A DNA stretch of 64,000 nucleotides from Azorinus chamasolen (taxonomy: Eukaryota; Mollusca; Bivalvia; Cardiida; Solecurtidae): assembly GCA_963576725.1 (NCBI GenBank), contig OY755240.1, forward strand, positions 63,098,003 to 63,162,002, written 5' to 3'. Below are positions 1 to 11,904 of the stretch, piece after piece; position 1 is the first letter of the stretch; every line of letters begins with the position of its first letter. Position numbers and translations under genes: made by a program. The notes under the pieces are model-generated. The model did not search any database, was not told the DNA's origin, and was given only the letters and a program-made list of their open reading frames with translations.

Positions 1-275
1 ATGTGTCAAAATGGAATAAACATCGAAGGCTAAGGAGCTACATTTTGATAAACGTTTGTCTTGTCATGTACATATTAGCTTTAACCCACTCCCTCACACT
101 GACCGTATCACGCCTTTCGACGCCACTGTAAAAGTAACATTTTCAAACATTGTAATAAATAGACCATTTGCTCCTATAGGAGCAAATGGTCTATTTTTCA
201 CAATGGTTTCATAACTACACAATTCTAAGTTTTCCCGGGCGAGCATGTCCTCGGACTCTAGTTAAGTTGCGTATA
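1..275. repeat. Type A hairpin MITE, left part, cut by a second MITE
   Basis: A long hairpin at about 150-210 has arms reading AATAGACCATTTGCTCC and its complement around a TATA centre, flanked by CATTGT and CACAATG. The same unit recurs at about 14950, 24447, 25040, 25206, 27380, 32798 and 48600. The flank CATCGAAGGCTAAGG is also at 27265, and 1-690 matches the reverse complement of about 30440-30867. The unit is interrupted at 276 by a type B element and resumes after 480. Nothing here looks coding. Confidence 0.75.
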
Positions 276-478
276 CAGTAAAGTTCCACTAATGCGACTA
301 CCTAAAAGAGGTATAATTCTGGGAGCTATATGCAGGTGGTAGCTTAATGCAGAACAAAAGTAATGCAAAGCTCCTATAGGAGCTTTCTGTATTACTTTTG
401 TCCTGTATTAAGAAACCACCTGCTTATAAAGACACCCATGTTTATTCATTAAGCGGTCGCATTAGCGGGGTTTTACTG
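276..478. mobile_element. Type B pogo-like hairpin MITE
   Basis: It starts CAGTAAAGTTCCACTAATGC and ends GCATTAGCGGGGTTTTACTG, with TA on both sides, as expected for pogo/Tigger-type Tc1-mariner relatives. The interior is an almost perfect hairpin (about 331-423) centred on CTCCTATAGGAG, with arms reading GCAGGTGGTAGCTTAATGC. The related type A copy at 27380-27540 runs from its GGACTC flank to its ACTTTACATTTGG flank with no such unit between, so that copy approximates the empty site. It is non-coding and non-autonomous. Confidence 0.8.
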
Positions 479-480
479 TA

Positions 481-759
481 CTTTACATTTGGATTCGATC
501 ATGCTCCTGTCAGACATTAGTTTATATAGCACCGATGTCGCATAAATGCACCACGACAAATAGTGCAGTCCCAGATCAGACGCCACCTTTTCAAGGCGGC
601 GTCTGATCAGGGACTTCACTTTTTGTCTTTTTGTCTCAAACTCTTCACAGCGGCGGACGAACAAATTTCCAAATGACAAATTTCCTTGCGTGTAAAAAGA
701 TGAATTTTCACCTTAGCGTTTCCTGCGTCACGTATGTAACATGCATCATGTTGGTCTAA
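481..759. repeat. Type A remainder and type D hairpin repeat
   Basis: A hairpin at about 565-628 has arms CCCAGATCAGACGCC / GGCGTCTGATCAGGG. The same unit is at 15797-16042 and, inverted and partial, at 30460-30540. The open frame on the minus strand across 473-679 only reads through repeat sequence and resembles no family. 690-759 shows nothing recognisable. Confidence 0.6.
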
Positions 760-940
760 TACGAGGGGTGATCAGAAAATACGCGGAAATGCTCTAATTT
801 TTTTATTTTTCGCCCGACATTCATAGTATTTCACAGAAACAAAGGTGTAAGAAATCTAAATTCAATTCGCAAATTTTAGGACTGTACAAGCTGCATAGAA
901 TGAAATAAGGTTTCTATAGTAACGTCAACAACGTCTTTCC

Positions 941-1130
941 GGTGTAACGAAGTAAAGTGACCCCATAGAATACTGACCCCCGGTCAGTATTTTTTAAAAA
1001 ATAGTGACCCCCCGGTCATAGTATTTTGACCCCCCGGTCATAATATTACGACCCCTGCACACGAAGAAAACTGACCCCTTACGAAGAATTGCGACCCCCC
1101 ATAGAATAGTGACTCCCTGTCTTTGTTTCA
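941..1130. repeat. Left terminal region with repeated GACCCC words
   Basis: The words TGACCCCCGGTCAGTA, GTGACCCCCCGGTCATAG, TTGACCCCCCGGTCATA and related forms occur every 20-45 bp. The mirrored region is 14340-14500 on the other strand. The dyad TGACC-N3-GGTCA is the same motif found several times in every satellite monomer inside the insert. Confidence 0.7.
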
Positions 1131-1350
1131 ACAAAACATACGCCCGCACGCACACACACACACAACACGCCTGTACATAAACAATTACACACACGAACGC
1201 ATGTACGCACACATACCGGTGCACATATGAACGCACGCTCGCACATATACCGACACTTACACATACACTTCGAAACACTCTCATACATGCAAGCACTTAA
1301 ACACTCACGCACACACTCACACGCACGTAGGAACACATGTATATATGAAG
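1130..1350. repeat. CA-rich imperfect microsatellite
   Basis: The sequence alternates ACAC, ACGC and ACAT with no long pure run. Open frames on the minus strand here encode only Cys/Val/Arg low-complexity strings and are not genes. Confidence 0.85.
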
Positions 1351-1719
1351 AGATCACTTAATGAATTGTAAAATGTTGTATTGACTTCCATCTGACACTT
1401 TACAAAACGGAAATAGCTGTTAAAATTTCAATAATCTAAGTTCTAACTTAAAATTTCATGGATGGAACATTGTGTCAGTCACTGTAAAACTAAACAAAAC
1501 TTCATTTGGCAGTGGATTTTTGAATGGTCAATGCTGTGTGCAATGCCATATAGCATATCTGTATTTTGAATACATTTGTAATTTATCACCTATTGAAATT
1601 AATTGAAATAAGTCTCATCGAAGTGAGGCAACATAAGTGTTCGACATCATGCCTTTTGAATTATTTTAGCGAAATGGGAAATAATTTTTATTTTGTTGTT
1701 GTTGTTTTGTTTGCTTCGT

Positions 1720-1741
1720 CTACCACCACCACCACCACCGT

Positions 1742-1824
<83 letters not shown>

Positions 1825-1855
1825 ACTACTACTACTACTACTACTATAATTACCG

Positions 1856-1886
<31 letters not shown>

Positions 1887-2275
1887 CATTACTACAGTTA
1901 CTATTACTACTATTAATCCCACAACTACACATACTACTCCTCCTACTACTACTCCTATACCTCATCCTATTACCTACCTACCTTCACATATACCCAGTAA
2001 AAAACCCACCCACCCAAAACCTAGTCACCCACTCGAGCACAAACCCAACCACCCACAAACCGATCCACCTACTACTGCCGCTGCTGCTGCTACAACTGCT
2101 ACTATTACTATTCCTACTTCCTAGTACTACTTCTGCTATTGCCTACTACATTCCACCTATACTACTTCCACTACCTATACTACTGCGCTACTACTACCTA
2201 TACTACTACTACTTTAAATACTACTATCTACCTACCTACCTACCTACCCTACCCTACCTACCTACCTAGTGACCG
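1720..2275. repeat. TAC/TAT trinucleotide microsatellite and derived tracts
   Basis: An almost pure TAC run from about 1742 to 1890 passes into degenerate TAC, TACC and ACCC tracts. All six frames are open because the repeat lacks stops, giving poly-Thr, poly-Tyr and poly-Ser artefacts. 1350-1720 before it is AT-rich with nothing recognisable. Confidence 0.93.
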
Positions 2276-2379
2276 CACGGTCATAGCATTTTCAGCCCTT
2301 TTTATCACTGACCAATATGCACAACGTTCATTAGAACAAACGTATTATTTAGAAAGGGGGCACTTTTACTGAAGAATAT

Positions 2380-5300
2380 CGACCCTGGTCAATATTCTTA
2401 AAAAAAGGCAATCCCCGGTCATAGTACTTTTTAATCTATCTCCAGTATAATTAAAGAAAGTTAAACTTTACTCGAAAAAAATTAACCTTGGTCATTATTA
2501 TTATAGATGAAGTGACCCCCGGTCATAGCAAGTTTGAGCAGCGTTTATTATATCATGACTAAAGCGCGCACAGCTAATTGAACCCAAGTATTTTGTTCAT
2601 AGGGGTCACATTTTCTGAAAGAAAATCGACCCCGGTCAGTATCTTAAAAAAAAATCGACCCCGGTCATAGTGCTTTGACACACGTTCGTGATATGTTGAA
2701 CAACTCCCGCGAACTTAATCTACCGCCAGTATAATTTAGGAATGAGTTTAACTTTACTCGATTTTATTTAACGTTGGTCATAATTCTTACAGATGTAGTG
2801 ACCTCCGGTCATAGCAATTTCAGCTGTGTTTATACTGTAATGACTTAAGCGCAATCCTAACTGAACCCAAGTATTTTGTGCATAGGGGGTCACATTTTCT
2901 GAAGAATATCGACCCCCGGTCAGTATTTTTTAAAAAATAGCGACCCCGGTCATAGTACTTTGACACACGTTCATGATATGTTGAACAGTTCCCGCGACTT
3001 TAATCTACCTCCTGTATAATTTAAAGAAAGGGTTTAACTTTACTCGTAAACTATTTAACTTTGGTCATAATTACAGATGTTATGATCCCCGGTCAGAGCA
3101 ATTTCAGCCCTGTTTGTCATATCATGGCTAATGCGCGCCTTGCTAACTGAACCCAAGCATTCTGTACACAGGGGGTCACATTTTGTGAAGAATATCGACC
3201 CCCGGTCAGTATTTTTTAAAACATAGCGACTCCGGTCATAGTACTTTGACACACGTTCATGATATGTTGACCAACTCCTGCCAACTTAATATACCTCTGG
3301 TATAATTAAAGACAGAATTTAACTTTACTCGATTTTATTTAACCTGTGTCATAATTCTTACAGATGTAGTGACCCCCGGTCATAGCAATTTCAGCCGTGT
3401 TTATCCTGTAATGACTTAAGCGCGCAATACTGATTGAACCCAAGTATTTTGTGCATAGGGGGTCACATTTTCTGAAAATATCGACCCCCGGTCAGTATTT
3501 TTTAAAAAATAGCGACCCCCGGTCATAGTACTTTGACACACGTTCATGATATGTTGAACAGTTCCCGCGACTTTAATCTACCTCCTGTATGGTTTAAAGA
3601 AAGGGTTTAACTTTACTCGTAAACTATTTAACTTTGGTCATAATTACAGATGTCATGATCCCCGGTCAGAGCAATTTCAGCCCTGTTTATCATATCATGT
3701 GTAATGCGCGCCTTGCTAACTGAACCCAAAAATTTTGTACACAGGGGGTCACATTTTCTGAAGAATATCGATCCCGGTCAGTATTTTTTAAAAAATAGCG
3801 ACTCCGGTCATAGTACTTTGACACACGTTCATGATATGTTGACCAACTCCTGCCAACTTAATCTACCTCTGGTATGATTTAAGACAGAATTTAACTTTAC
3901 TCGATTTTATTTAACCTATGTCATAATTCTTACAGATGGAGTGACCCCCGGTCATAGCAATTTCAGTCGTGTTTATCCTGTAATGACTAAAGCGCGCAAT
4001 ACTGATTGAACCCAAGTATTTTGTGCATAGGGGGTCACATTTTCTGAAGAATATCGACCCCCGGTCAGTATTTTTTAAACAAAATAGCGACCCCGGTCAT
4101 AGTACTTTGACACACGTTCATGATATGTTGAACAGTTCCCGCGAATTTAATCTACCTCCTGTATGATTTAAAGAAAGGGTTTAATTTTACTCGTAAACTA
4201 TTTAACTTTGGTCATAATTACAGATGTCACGATCCCCGGTCAGAGCAATTTCAGCCCTGTTTATCATATCATGGCTAATGCGCGCCTTGCTAAATGAACC
4301 CAAGCATTTTGTACACAGGGGGTCACATTTTCTGAAGAATATCGAGCCCCGGTCAGTATTTTTTAAAAAATAGCGACTCCGGTCATAGTACTTTGACACA
4401 CGTTCATGATATGTTGACCAACTCCTGCCAACTTAATCTACCTCTGGTATAATTCAAGACAGTATTTAACGTTACTCGATTTTATTTAACCTGTGTCATA
4501 ATTCTTACAGATGTAGTGACCCCCGGTCAAAGCAATTTCAGCCGTGTTTATCCTGTAATGACTAAAGCGCGCAATACTGATTGAACCCAAGTATTTTGTG
4601 CATCGGGGGTCACATTTTCTGAAGAATATCGACCCCCGGTCAGTATTTTTAAAAAAATAGCGACCCCCGGTCATAGTATTTTGACACATGTTCATGATAT
4701 GTTGAACAGTTCCCGCGACTTTAATCTACCTCCTGTTTAATTTAAAGAAAGGGTTTAACTTTACTCGTAAACTATTTAACTTTGGTCATAACTACAGATG
4801 TCATGATCCCCGGTCAGTGCAATTTCAGCCCTGTTTATCATATCATGGCTAATGCGCGCCTTGCTAACTGCACTCAAGTATTTTGTACACAGGGGGTCAC
4901 ATTTTCTGAAGAATATCGACCCCGGTCAGTATTTTTTAAAAAATAGCGACTCCGGTCATAGTACTTTGACACACGTTCATGATATGTTGACCAACTCCTG
5001 CCAACTTAATCTACCTCTGGTATAATTTAAGACAGAATTTAACTTAACTCGATTTTATTTAACCTGTGTCATAATTCTTACAGATGTAGTGACCCCCGGT
5101 CATAGCAATTTCAGCCGTGTTTTTCCTGTAATGACTAAAGCGCGCAATACTGATTGAACCCAAGTATTTTGTGCATAGGGGGTCACATTTTCTGAAGAAT
5201 ATCGACCCCCGGTCAGTATTTCTTAAAAATAGCGACCCCCGGTCATAGTATTTTGACACACGTTCATGATATGTTGAACAGTTCCCGCGACTTTAATATA

Positions 5301-7440
5301 CCTCCTGTATAATTTAAAGAAAGGGTTTAACTTTAATCGTATACTATTTAACTTTGGTCATAATTACAGATGTCATGATCCCCGGTCAGAGCAATTTCAA
5401 CCCTGTTTATCATATCATGGTTAATGCGCGCCTTGCTAACTGAACTCGAGTATTTTGTACACAGGGGGTCACATTTTGTGAAGAATATCGAGCCCCGGTC
5501 AATATTTTTTAAAACAATAGCGACCCCGGTCATAGTACTTTGACACACGTTCATGATATGTTGACCAACTCCTGCCAACTTAATCTACCTCTGGTATAAT
5601 TTAAGACAGAATTTAACTTTACTCGATTTTATTTAACCTTTGTCATAATTCTTACAGATGTAGTGACCCCCGGTCATAGCAATTTCAGCCGTGTTTATCC
5701 TGTAATGACTAAAGCGCGCAATACTGATTGAACCCAAGTATTTTGTGCATAGGGGGTCATATTTTTATGAAGAATATCGACCCCCGGTCAGTATTTTTTA
5801 AAAAATAGCGACCCCCGGTCATAGTATTTTGACACACGTTCATGATATGTTGAACAGTTCCCGCGACTTTAATCTACCTCCTGTATGATTTAAAAAAAAG
5901 GGTTTAACTTTACTCGTAAACTATTTAAATTTGGTCATAATTACAGATGTCATGATCCCCGGTCAGAGCAATTTCAGTCCTGTTTATCATATCATGGCTA
6001 ATGCGCGCCTTGCTAACTGCACTCAAGTATTTTGTACACAGGGGGTCACATTTTCTGAAGAATATCGACCCCCGGTCAGTATTTTTTAAAAAATAGCGAC
6101 CCCGGTCATAGTACTTTGACACACGTTCATGATATGTTGACCAACTCCTGCCAACTTAATCTACCTCTGGTATAATTCAAGACAGAATTTAACATTACTC
6201 GATTTTATTTAACCTGTGTCATAATTCTTACAGATGTAGTGACCCCCGGTCATAGCAATTTCAGCCGTGTTTATCCTGTAATGACTAAAGCGCGCAATAC
6301 TGATTGAACCCAAGTATTTTGTGCATAGGGGGTCACATTTTCTGAAGAATATCGACCCCCGGTCAGTATTTTTTAAAAAATAGCGACCCCCGGTCATAGT
6401 ACTTTGACACACGTTCATGATATGTTGAACAGTTCCCGCGACTTTAATCTACCTCCTGTTTAATTTAAAGAAAGGGTTTAACTTTACTCGTAAACTATTT
6501 AACTTTGGTCATAACTACAGATGTCATGATCCCCGGTCAGTGCAATTTCAGCCCTGTTTATCATATCATGGCTAATGCGCGCCTTGCTAACTGCACTCAA
6601 GTATTTTGTACACAGGGGGTCACATTTTCTGAAGAATATCGACCCCCGGTCAGTATTTTTTAAAAAATAGCGACCCCGGTCATAGTACTTTGACACACGT
6701 TCATGATATGTTGACCAACTCCTGCCAACTTAATCTACCTCTGGTATAATTCAAGACAGAATTTAACATTACTCGATTTTATTTAACCTATGTCATAATT
6801 CTTACAGATGTAGTGACCCCCGGTCATAGCAATTTCAGCCGTGTTTATCCTGTAATGACTAAAGCGCGCAATACTGATTGAACCCAAGTATTTTGTTCAT
6901 AGGGGGTCACATTTTCTGAAGAATATCGACCCCGGTCAGTTTTTTTTAAAAAATAGCGACCCCGGTCATAGTTCTTTGACACAAGTTCATGATATGTTAA
7001 ACAACTCCCTGCGAACTTAATCGACCTCCAGTATAATTCAAGAAAGGGTTTAACTTTACTCGATTTTATTTAACCTGTGTCATAATTCTTACAGATTTAG
7101 TGACTCCCGTCATAGCAATTTCAGTCGTGTTTATCCTATCATGACTAAAACGCGCAATACTAATTGAACCCAAGTAATTTGTACATATGGGGTCATATTT
7201 TCTGAAGAATATCGAACCCCGATCAGTATTTCTTAAAAAATAGCGACCCCGGTCATAGTGCTTTGACACATGTTTATGATATGTTAAACAGTTCCCGCGA
7301 ACGTAATCTACCTCCAGTATAATTTAAAGAAAGGGTTTAACTTTACTCGTAAACTATATTTTATATCTTGTACATAAGGGGTCACATTACCTGAAGAATA
7401 TCGACCCCCGGTCAGTATTTTTTAAAAATAGCGACCCCGG
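2380..7440. repeat. ~287-bp satellite array in two-monomer higher-order form
   Basis: Two monomer types alternate. One carries TTGAACAGTTCCCGCGA (at 2981, 3554, 4128, 4702, 5274, 5850 and 6425, spacing 572-576), the other TTGACCAACTCCTGCCAAC in between. Each ~287-bp monomer holds several copies of the dyad TGACCCCCGGTCA plus AGGGGGTCACATTTTCTGAAGA and TATTTTTTAAAAAATAGC. First and last monomers are more diverged. Minus-strand frames of about 65-70 codons recur once per monomer and end at the same points. They look like a by-product of the repeat, though coding cannot be excluded by reading alone. Confidence 0.93.
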
Positions 7441-7465
7441 CCATAGTGCTTTGACACACGTTCAT

Positions 7466-7795
7466 GATATAAGTATATGTATGAAGCATTCAGGAAACAC
7501 CGCATACAAAAAAACACACAACCGCCCAAACAGCACCAACACGACAAACAGCAAATGTACATGAATATAAAAGACACAAAGTGACGCACGGACAAAAGAA
7601 ACAAACAATAGGGGGAAGATGGAAGTACCGCCTTGAAACGGTCAGTGACAAATGCCACTGGGGGTTTCAACTGGTTTATGGGTGCCCAATCTCACACTTA
7701 TTCCATCCCCACCCTGAAAAAACAGTGTAAATAAATAAATCCCCTCTCCGACTAATCTACAACAACCGCGATGGCAAATACAGTGGTAAAAGATG
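7466..7795 (-). repeat. SINE-like dispersed repeat, copy 1
   Basis: It shares GGAAGATGGAAGTACCGCC, GTCAGTGACAAA, CGACTAATCTACAACAACCG and GCAAATACAGTGGTAAA with 35840-36175, and the reverse-oriented core with 49690-49990. It sits inside a satellite monomer: GACACACGTTCATGATAT precedes it and GCAGTGACCTCCGG follows. Several hundred bases of monomer between these points are missing, so this is not a simple insertion. Orientation is inferred from the CA-rich segment forming the presumed 3' part on the minus strand. It may belong to a molluscan V-SINE-type family, which was not verified. Confidence 0.6.
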
Positions 7796-8309
7796 CAGTG
7801 ACCTCCGGTTATAGCAATTTCAGCCGTGTTTATTATATCATGGCTAATGCGCGCCATGCTAATTGAACCCAAGTTTTTTTGTACATAGGGGATCACATTT
7901 TCTGAGGAATATCGACATCCATCATTATTTTTCAAAATATAGCGACCTCCAGTCATAGTGCTTTGACACACGTTTATTATATGTTGAACAGCTCCTGCGA
8001 ACTCAATCTACCTCCAGTATAATTTAAAGAAAGGGTTTAACTTTACTTGTAAAACATTTAACATTGGTCATAATTCTTACATTTGTAGTGACCCCCGGTC
8101 ATAGCAATTTCAGCCGTGCTTATTATATCATGACTAAATCGCGCAAATGCTTATTGAACCCAAGTATTTTGTACATAGGGAGTCACATTTTCTGAAGAAT
8201 ATCGACCCCGGTCAGTATTTTTAAAAAATAGCGACCCCCGGACATAGTGCTTTGATACACGTTTAACCGTTCATGATATGTTGAACAGTTCCCGCGAACT
8301 TAATCTACC
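7796..8309. repeat. Diverged satellite monomers
   Basis: About two monomers of the 287-bp satellite continue here, with the GACCCCCGGTCATAG and CCCGCGAACTTAATCTACCTC landmarks. The second is interrupted after CTACCTC by the foldback element and resumes with CCAGTTTAATTT at about 11642. Confidence 0.85.
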
Positions 8310-11300
8310 TCTGCTGCAACCTGAATTGTAATAACAACCGGAATTATAATACAATTTATTACAAAACTGGTTATGATGCGAAAACGTTATTACAATTGGT
8401 GGTCAACCTGAATTGTAATAACAACCTGAAGTGTAATAAAATAATTTTGTGTCTGTATTTGTGTGTCTATGTGAGTATGAATGTGCGCACGTGCTAGTAT
8501 GTTGATAGTATGTGTATGCGTGTAGTTTGTATAGGAGGGGCGCATGCATGTAGGCGCATGTGTACATGTATGAAGTAATACATCAGATATTCTAGATGAT
8601 AGTACAACGACTTAGAAATTATTATTACAAAACTGGTTATGATGCGAAAACATTATTACAATTGGTGGTCACCCTGAATTGTAATAACAACCTGAAGTGT
8701 AAAAACATTATTTTGTGCCTGTATTTCTCTCTGTGTATGTATGTGTGTGTGCGTGCGCAGTGCTTGTATGTGTGTGGTTTGTAGGGAAGGTGCGCATGCG
8801 CTTGCGCGCATGTGTGCATGTATGAAGTAATACATGAGTTATTCTAGATGACAGTGCAAAGACTTAGATATATTTATTACAAAACTGGTTATGATGCGAA
8901 AACATTACTGTGTGTAATATGTGAAGTAATACATCAATTATTATTGCAGTACATAAAATCTTATTCTTATAAATGTGCTACAATCAATATATAATATTGG
9001 AATATAGTTTGTCAGTGATGTTGATAAAATAGGAAGAATTTACATACAATAAAACTCTTCTATAGTTTCCAAAACAGTTTGAGGAAAGCCCTCCACTCAG
9101 AACATTTTCATAATGCGTGATACCATACACGCGCGCATGCGCGCGCACACACACACACACACACACGCATGCACGCACGCACTCGCGCGCACGCACGCAC
9201 GCACACACACATACGAAGACAGACATGCATCCACACAGACAGACACATACACAGACAGACACATACAAACACACGCACACACAAACGTACACACGCACGC
9301 ACGAACGCACGCACACAATTTGTTATCATTACAATTCAAGTTGGCCACCAATTGTAATAATATGTTCGCATCTTAACCAGGTTTGTAATACATTTCGTTA
9401 AAAGTTCTGCAAAAATCGTTTACATCACTTAGTCAACCGGAACTGTAAGAAACACTGGGTATATTATAAGATATATTGTCTATCAAAGTTCCTCTTCAAT
9501 TTATCAATACCATCGAAAAATCGTATTCTACTACTGTCTGTATACTATCATCTGGAATAATTTGTGTGTTAGTTCATTCATATAGACATACGCTAAAGCC
9601 ACCCCACACAAAAACACACACAAAGAAAACTTTTTTATTACAATTCAAGTTGTTGTATCAATTCAAGTTTACAACCATTTGTAGTAATATTTTCGAAACT
9701 TAACTGGATTTATAATTAATTTGTCTAATACAATCTGTTTACTATCATCTAGAATTATTTATGTATTAGATCTACTTCAAACATACACATGCTCAAGTCC
9801 CCCATCAAAAGCCAACAGTCATACACACACAACAGACACACATATACAGACACAAAACATTTTATTACAATTGTAATACTATTGTCGCTGCTAAATCAGT
9901 TTTGAAATAAATATTTCTAAGTCTTTATATTATCATCTAGAATAAATCATGTACTACTTCATACATGTACACATGTGCACACACCGATGCGCCCCTCCCC
10001 TACAACCTACAGTCATACACATACAAACACGTGCGCACATACATACACAGAAAAATACAAATACAAAATTATTTAATTACAATTCAGGTTATTATTACAA
10101 TTCAGGTTGACCATCGATTGTAATAATGTTTTCGCATTATAACCAGTTTTGTAATAAATAGTACTAAGTCGTTGTACTATCATCTAGAATAACTCATGTA
10201 TTACCTCATACATGTACGCATGCGCATACACGCATGCGCCCCTCTCCTACAAACTACACGCATACACATACCCGCACGTGCGCACATTCATACGCACACA
10301 CACATATACACAAATACAGACACAAAATTATTTTATTACACTTCAGGTTGTTATTACAATTCAGGTTGACCACCAATTGTAATAATGTTTTCGCATCATA
10401 ACCAGTTTTGTAATAACAATTCTAAGTTGTTGTACTGTCATCTAGAATAACTCATGTATTACTTCATACATGTACACATACGCGCACACGCATGCGCTCA
10501 TCACCTACACATTATACTAGCACTTGCGCACATTCATAAACACAAGATACACAAATACAGACACAAAATTATTTTATTACACTTCAGGTTGTTATTACAA
10601 TTCAGGTTGACCACCAATTGTAATAATGTTTTCGCATCATAACCAGTTTTGTAATAAAAAATTCTAAGTCGTTGTACTATCATCTAGATTAACTCATGTA
10701 TTACTTCATACATGTACACATGCATGCACGCGCTTGCGCACATCACCTACACACTACAAGCATACACATACTAGCACTTGCGCACATTCATAAACACACA
10801 GACACACAAATACAGACACATAATTATTTTATTACACTTCAGGTTGTTATTACAATTCAGGTTGACCACCAATTGTAATAATGTTTTCGCATGATAACCA
10901 GTTTTGTAATAAAAAATTCTAAGTCGTTGTACTATCATCTAGAATAACTCTTGTATTACTTCATACATGTACACATGCGCGCACACGCATGCGCACATCA
11001 CCTACACATTATACTAGCACTTGCGCACATTCATAAACACAAAGATACACAAATACAGACACAAAAATATGCGCCCCTCTCCTACAAACTACACGCATAC
11101 ACATACCCGCACGTGCGCACATTCATACGCACACACACACATATACACAAATACAGACACAAAATTATTTTATTACACTTCAGGTTGTTATTACAATTCA
11201 GGTTGACCACCAATTGTAATAATGTTTTTGCATCATAACCAGTTTTGTAATAATAATTTCTAAGTCGTTGTACTATCATCTAGAATATCTGATGTATTAC

Positions 11301-11640
11301 TTCATACATGTACACATGCGCGTACACGCATGCGCCCCTCCCATACAAACTACACACATACACATACTATCAACATACTAGCACGTGCGCACATTCATAC
11401 TCACATAGACACACAAATACAGACACAAAAATATTTTATTACACTTCAGGTTGTTATTACAATTCAGGTTGACCACCAATTGACACACAAATACAGACAC
11501 AAAAATATTTTATTACACTTCAGGTTGTTATTACAATTCAGGTTGACCACCAATTGTAATAACGTTTTCGCATCATAACCAGTTTTGTAATAATTTTTAT
11601 TACAATTCCGGTTGTTATTACAATTCAGGTTGCAACATAC
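8310..11640. mobile_element. Foldback element with minisatellite arms
   Basis: The left end reads GCAACCTGAATTGTAATAAC and the right end is its reverse complement (11613-11635). The left arm (8310-8990) and right arm (9330-11640) are tandem ~250-bp units in opposite orientation. Each unit contains TTACAATTGGTGGTCAACCT, CATCATAACCAGTTTTGTAAT, a TACTTCATACATGTACACATGC segment and a CA/CG-rich stretch. Right-arm units begin near 9936, 10190, 10443, 10687, 10938 and 11277. A short duplication lies at 11420-11545. No protein family is recognisable. The insertion interrupts a satellite monomer. Confidence 0.8.
9120..9320. repeat. CA/CG microsatellite at the foldback centre
   Basis: Alternating ACAC, ACGC and GCGC with ACAGAC words lies near the symmetry centre of the foldback element. 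All frames are open because of base composition only. Confidence 0.88.
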
Positions 11641-11652
11641 CCCCAGTTTAAT

Positions 11653-11904
11653 TTAACCCTTTACCCAATAGCCTGTTTCTAGTTTTGAAGACATATGACC
11701 ACTTAAAGCAGGTTGAAAGTAAAGCAGAATGCGCCTTATTGCGCATTCTGCTTTACTTTCAGCCTGCTTTAAGCTACCACCTACTAGGATATAGAAAATA
11801 TTTATTATGCAATATGTTCATGACTGTATGAATTTGAACTATTTTCTTCAGCGGAGGAATAAATCAAACACGCTAAAAGCCGCTTCTATCAGGTAAAGGG
11901 TTAA
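11653..11904. mobile_element. TTAA-flanked hairpin MITE in a satellite monomer
   Basis: TTAA (11653-11656) is followed by CCCTTTACC, and GGTAAAGGG is followed by TTAA (11901-11904). Neighbouring satellite monomers read AATTTAAAGAAAGGG, so they show the empty site and the TTAA is duplicated on insertion. The interior hairpin (about 11710-11775) pairs CAGGTTGAAAGTAAAGCAGA with its complement around GCGCCTTATTGCGC. TTAA targeting and CCCT ends are typical of piggyBac-like elements. Confidence 0.88.

Noticed and set aside
1566..2124. Open frames of 90-140 codons across the TAC repeat
   Set aside because: They encode homopolymers of Thr, Tyr, Leu or Ser in several frames at once, the signature of a trinucleotide microsatellite.
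3055..7269. Recurring minus-strand frames beginning MSKYYDR, with GSIFFRKCDPLCTKYLG
   Set aside because: They recur once per satellite monomer. The frame follows repeat similarity, varies at its end, and has no domain or sign of selection that I can read. Kept as satellite.
2380..8305. Regular repeat spacing suggestive of a CRISPR array
   Set aside because: Units are ~287 bp and homogeneous throughout, with no unique spacers, no cas genes and eukaryotic context.
9097..9401. Overlapping frames on both strands near the CA-rich tract
   Set aside because: His/Thr/Arg or Cys/Val strings from CA/CG repeats, open in all frames.
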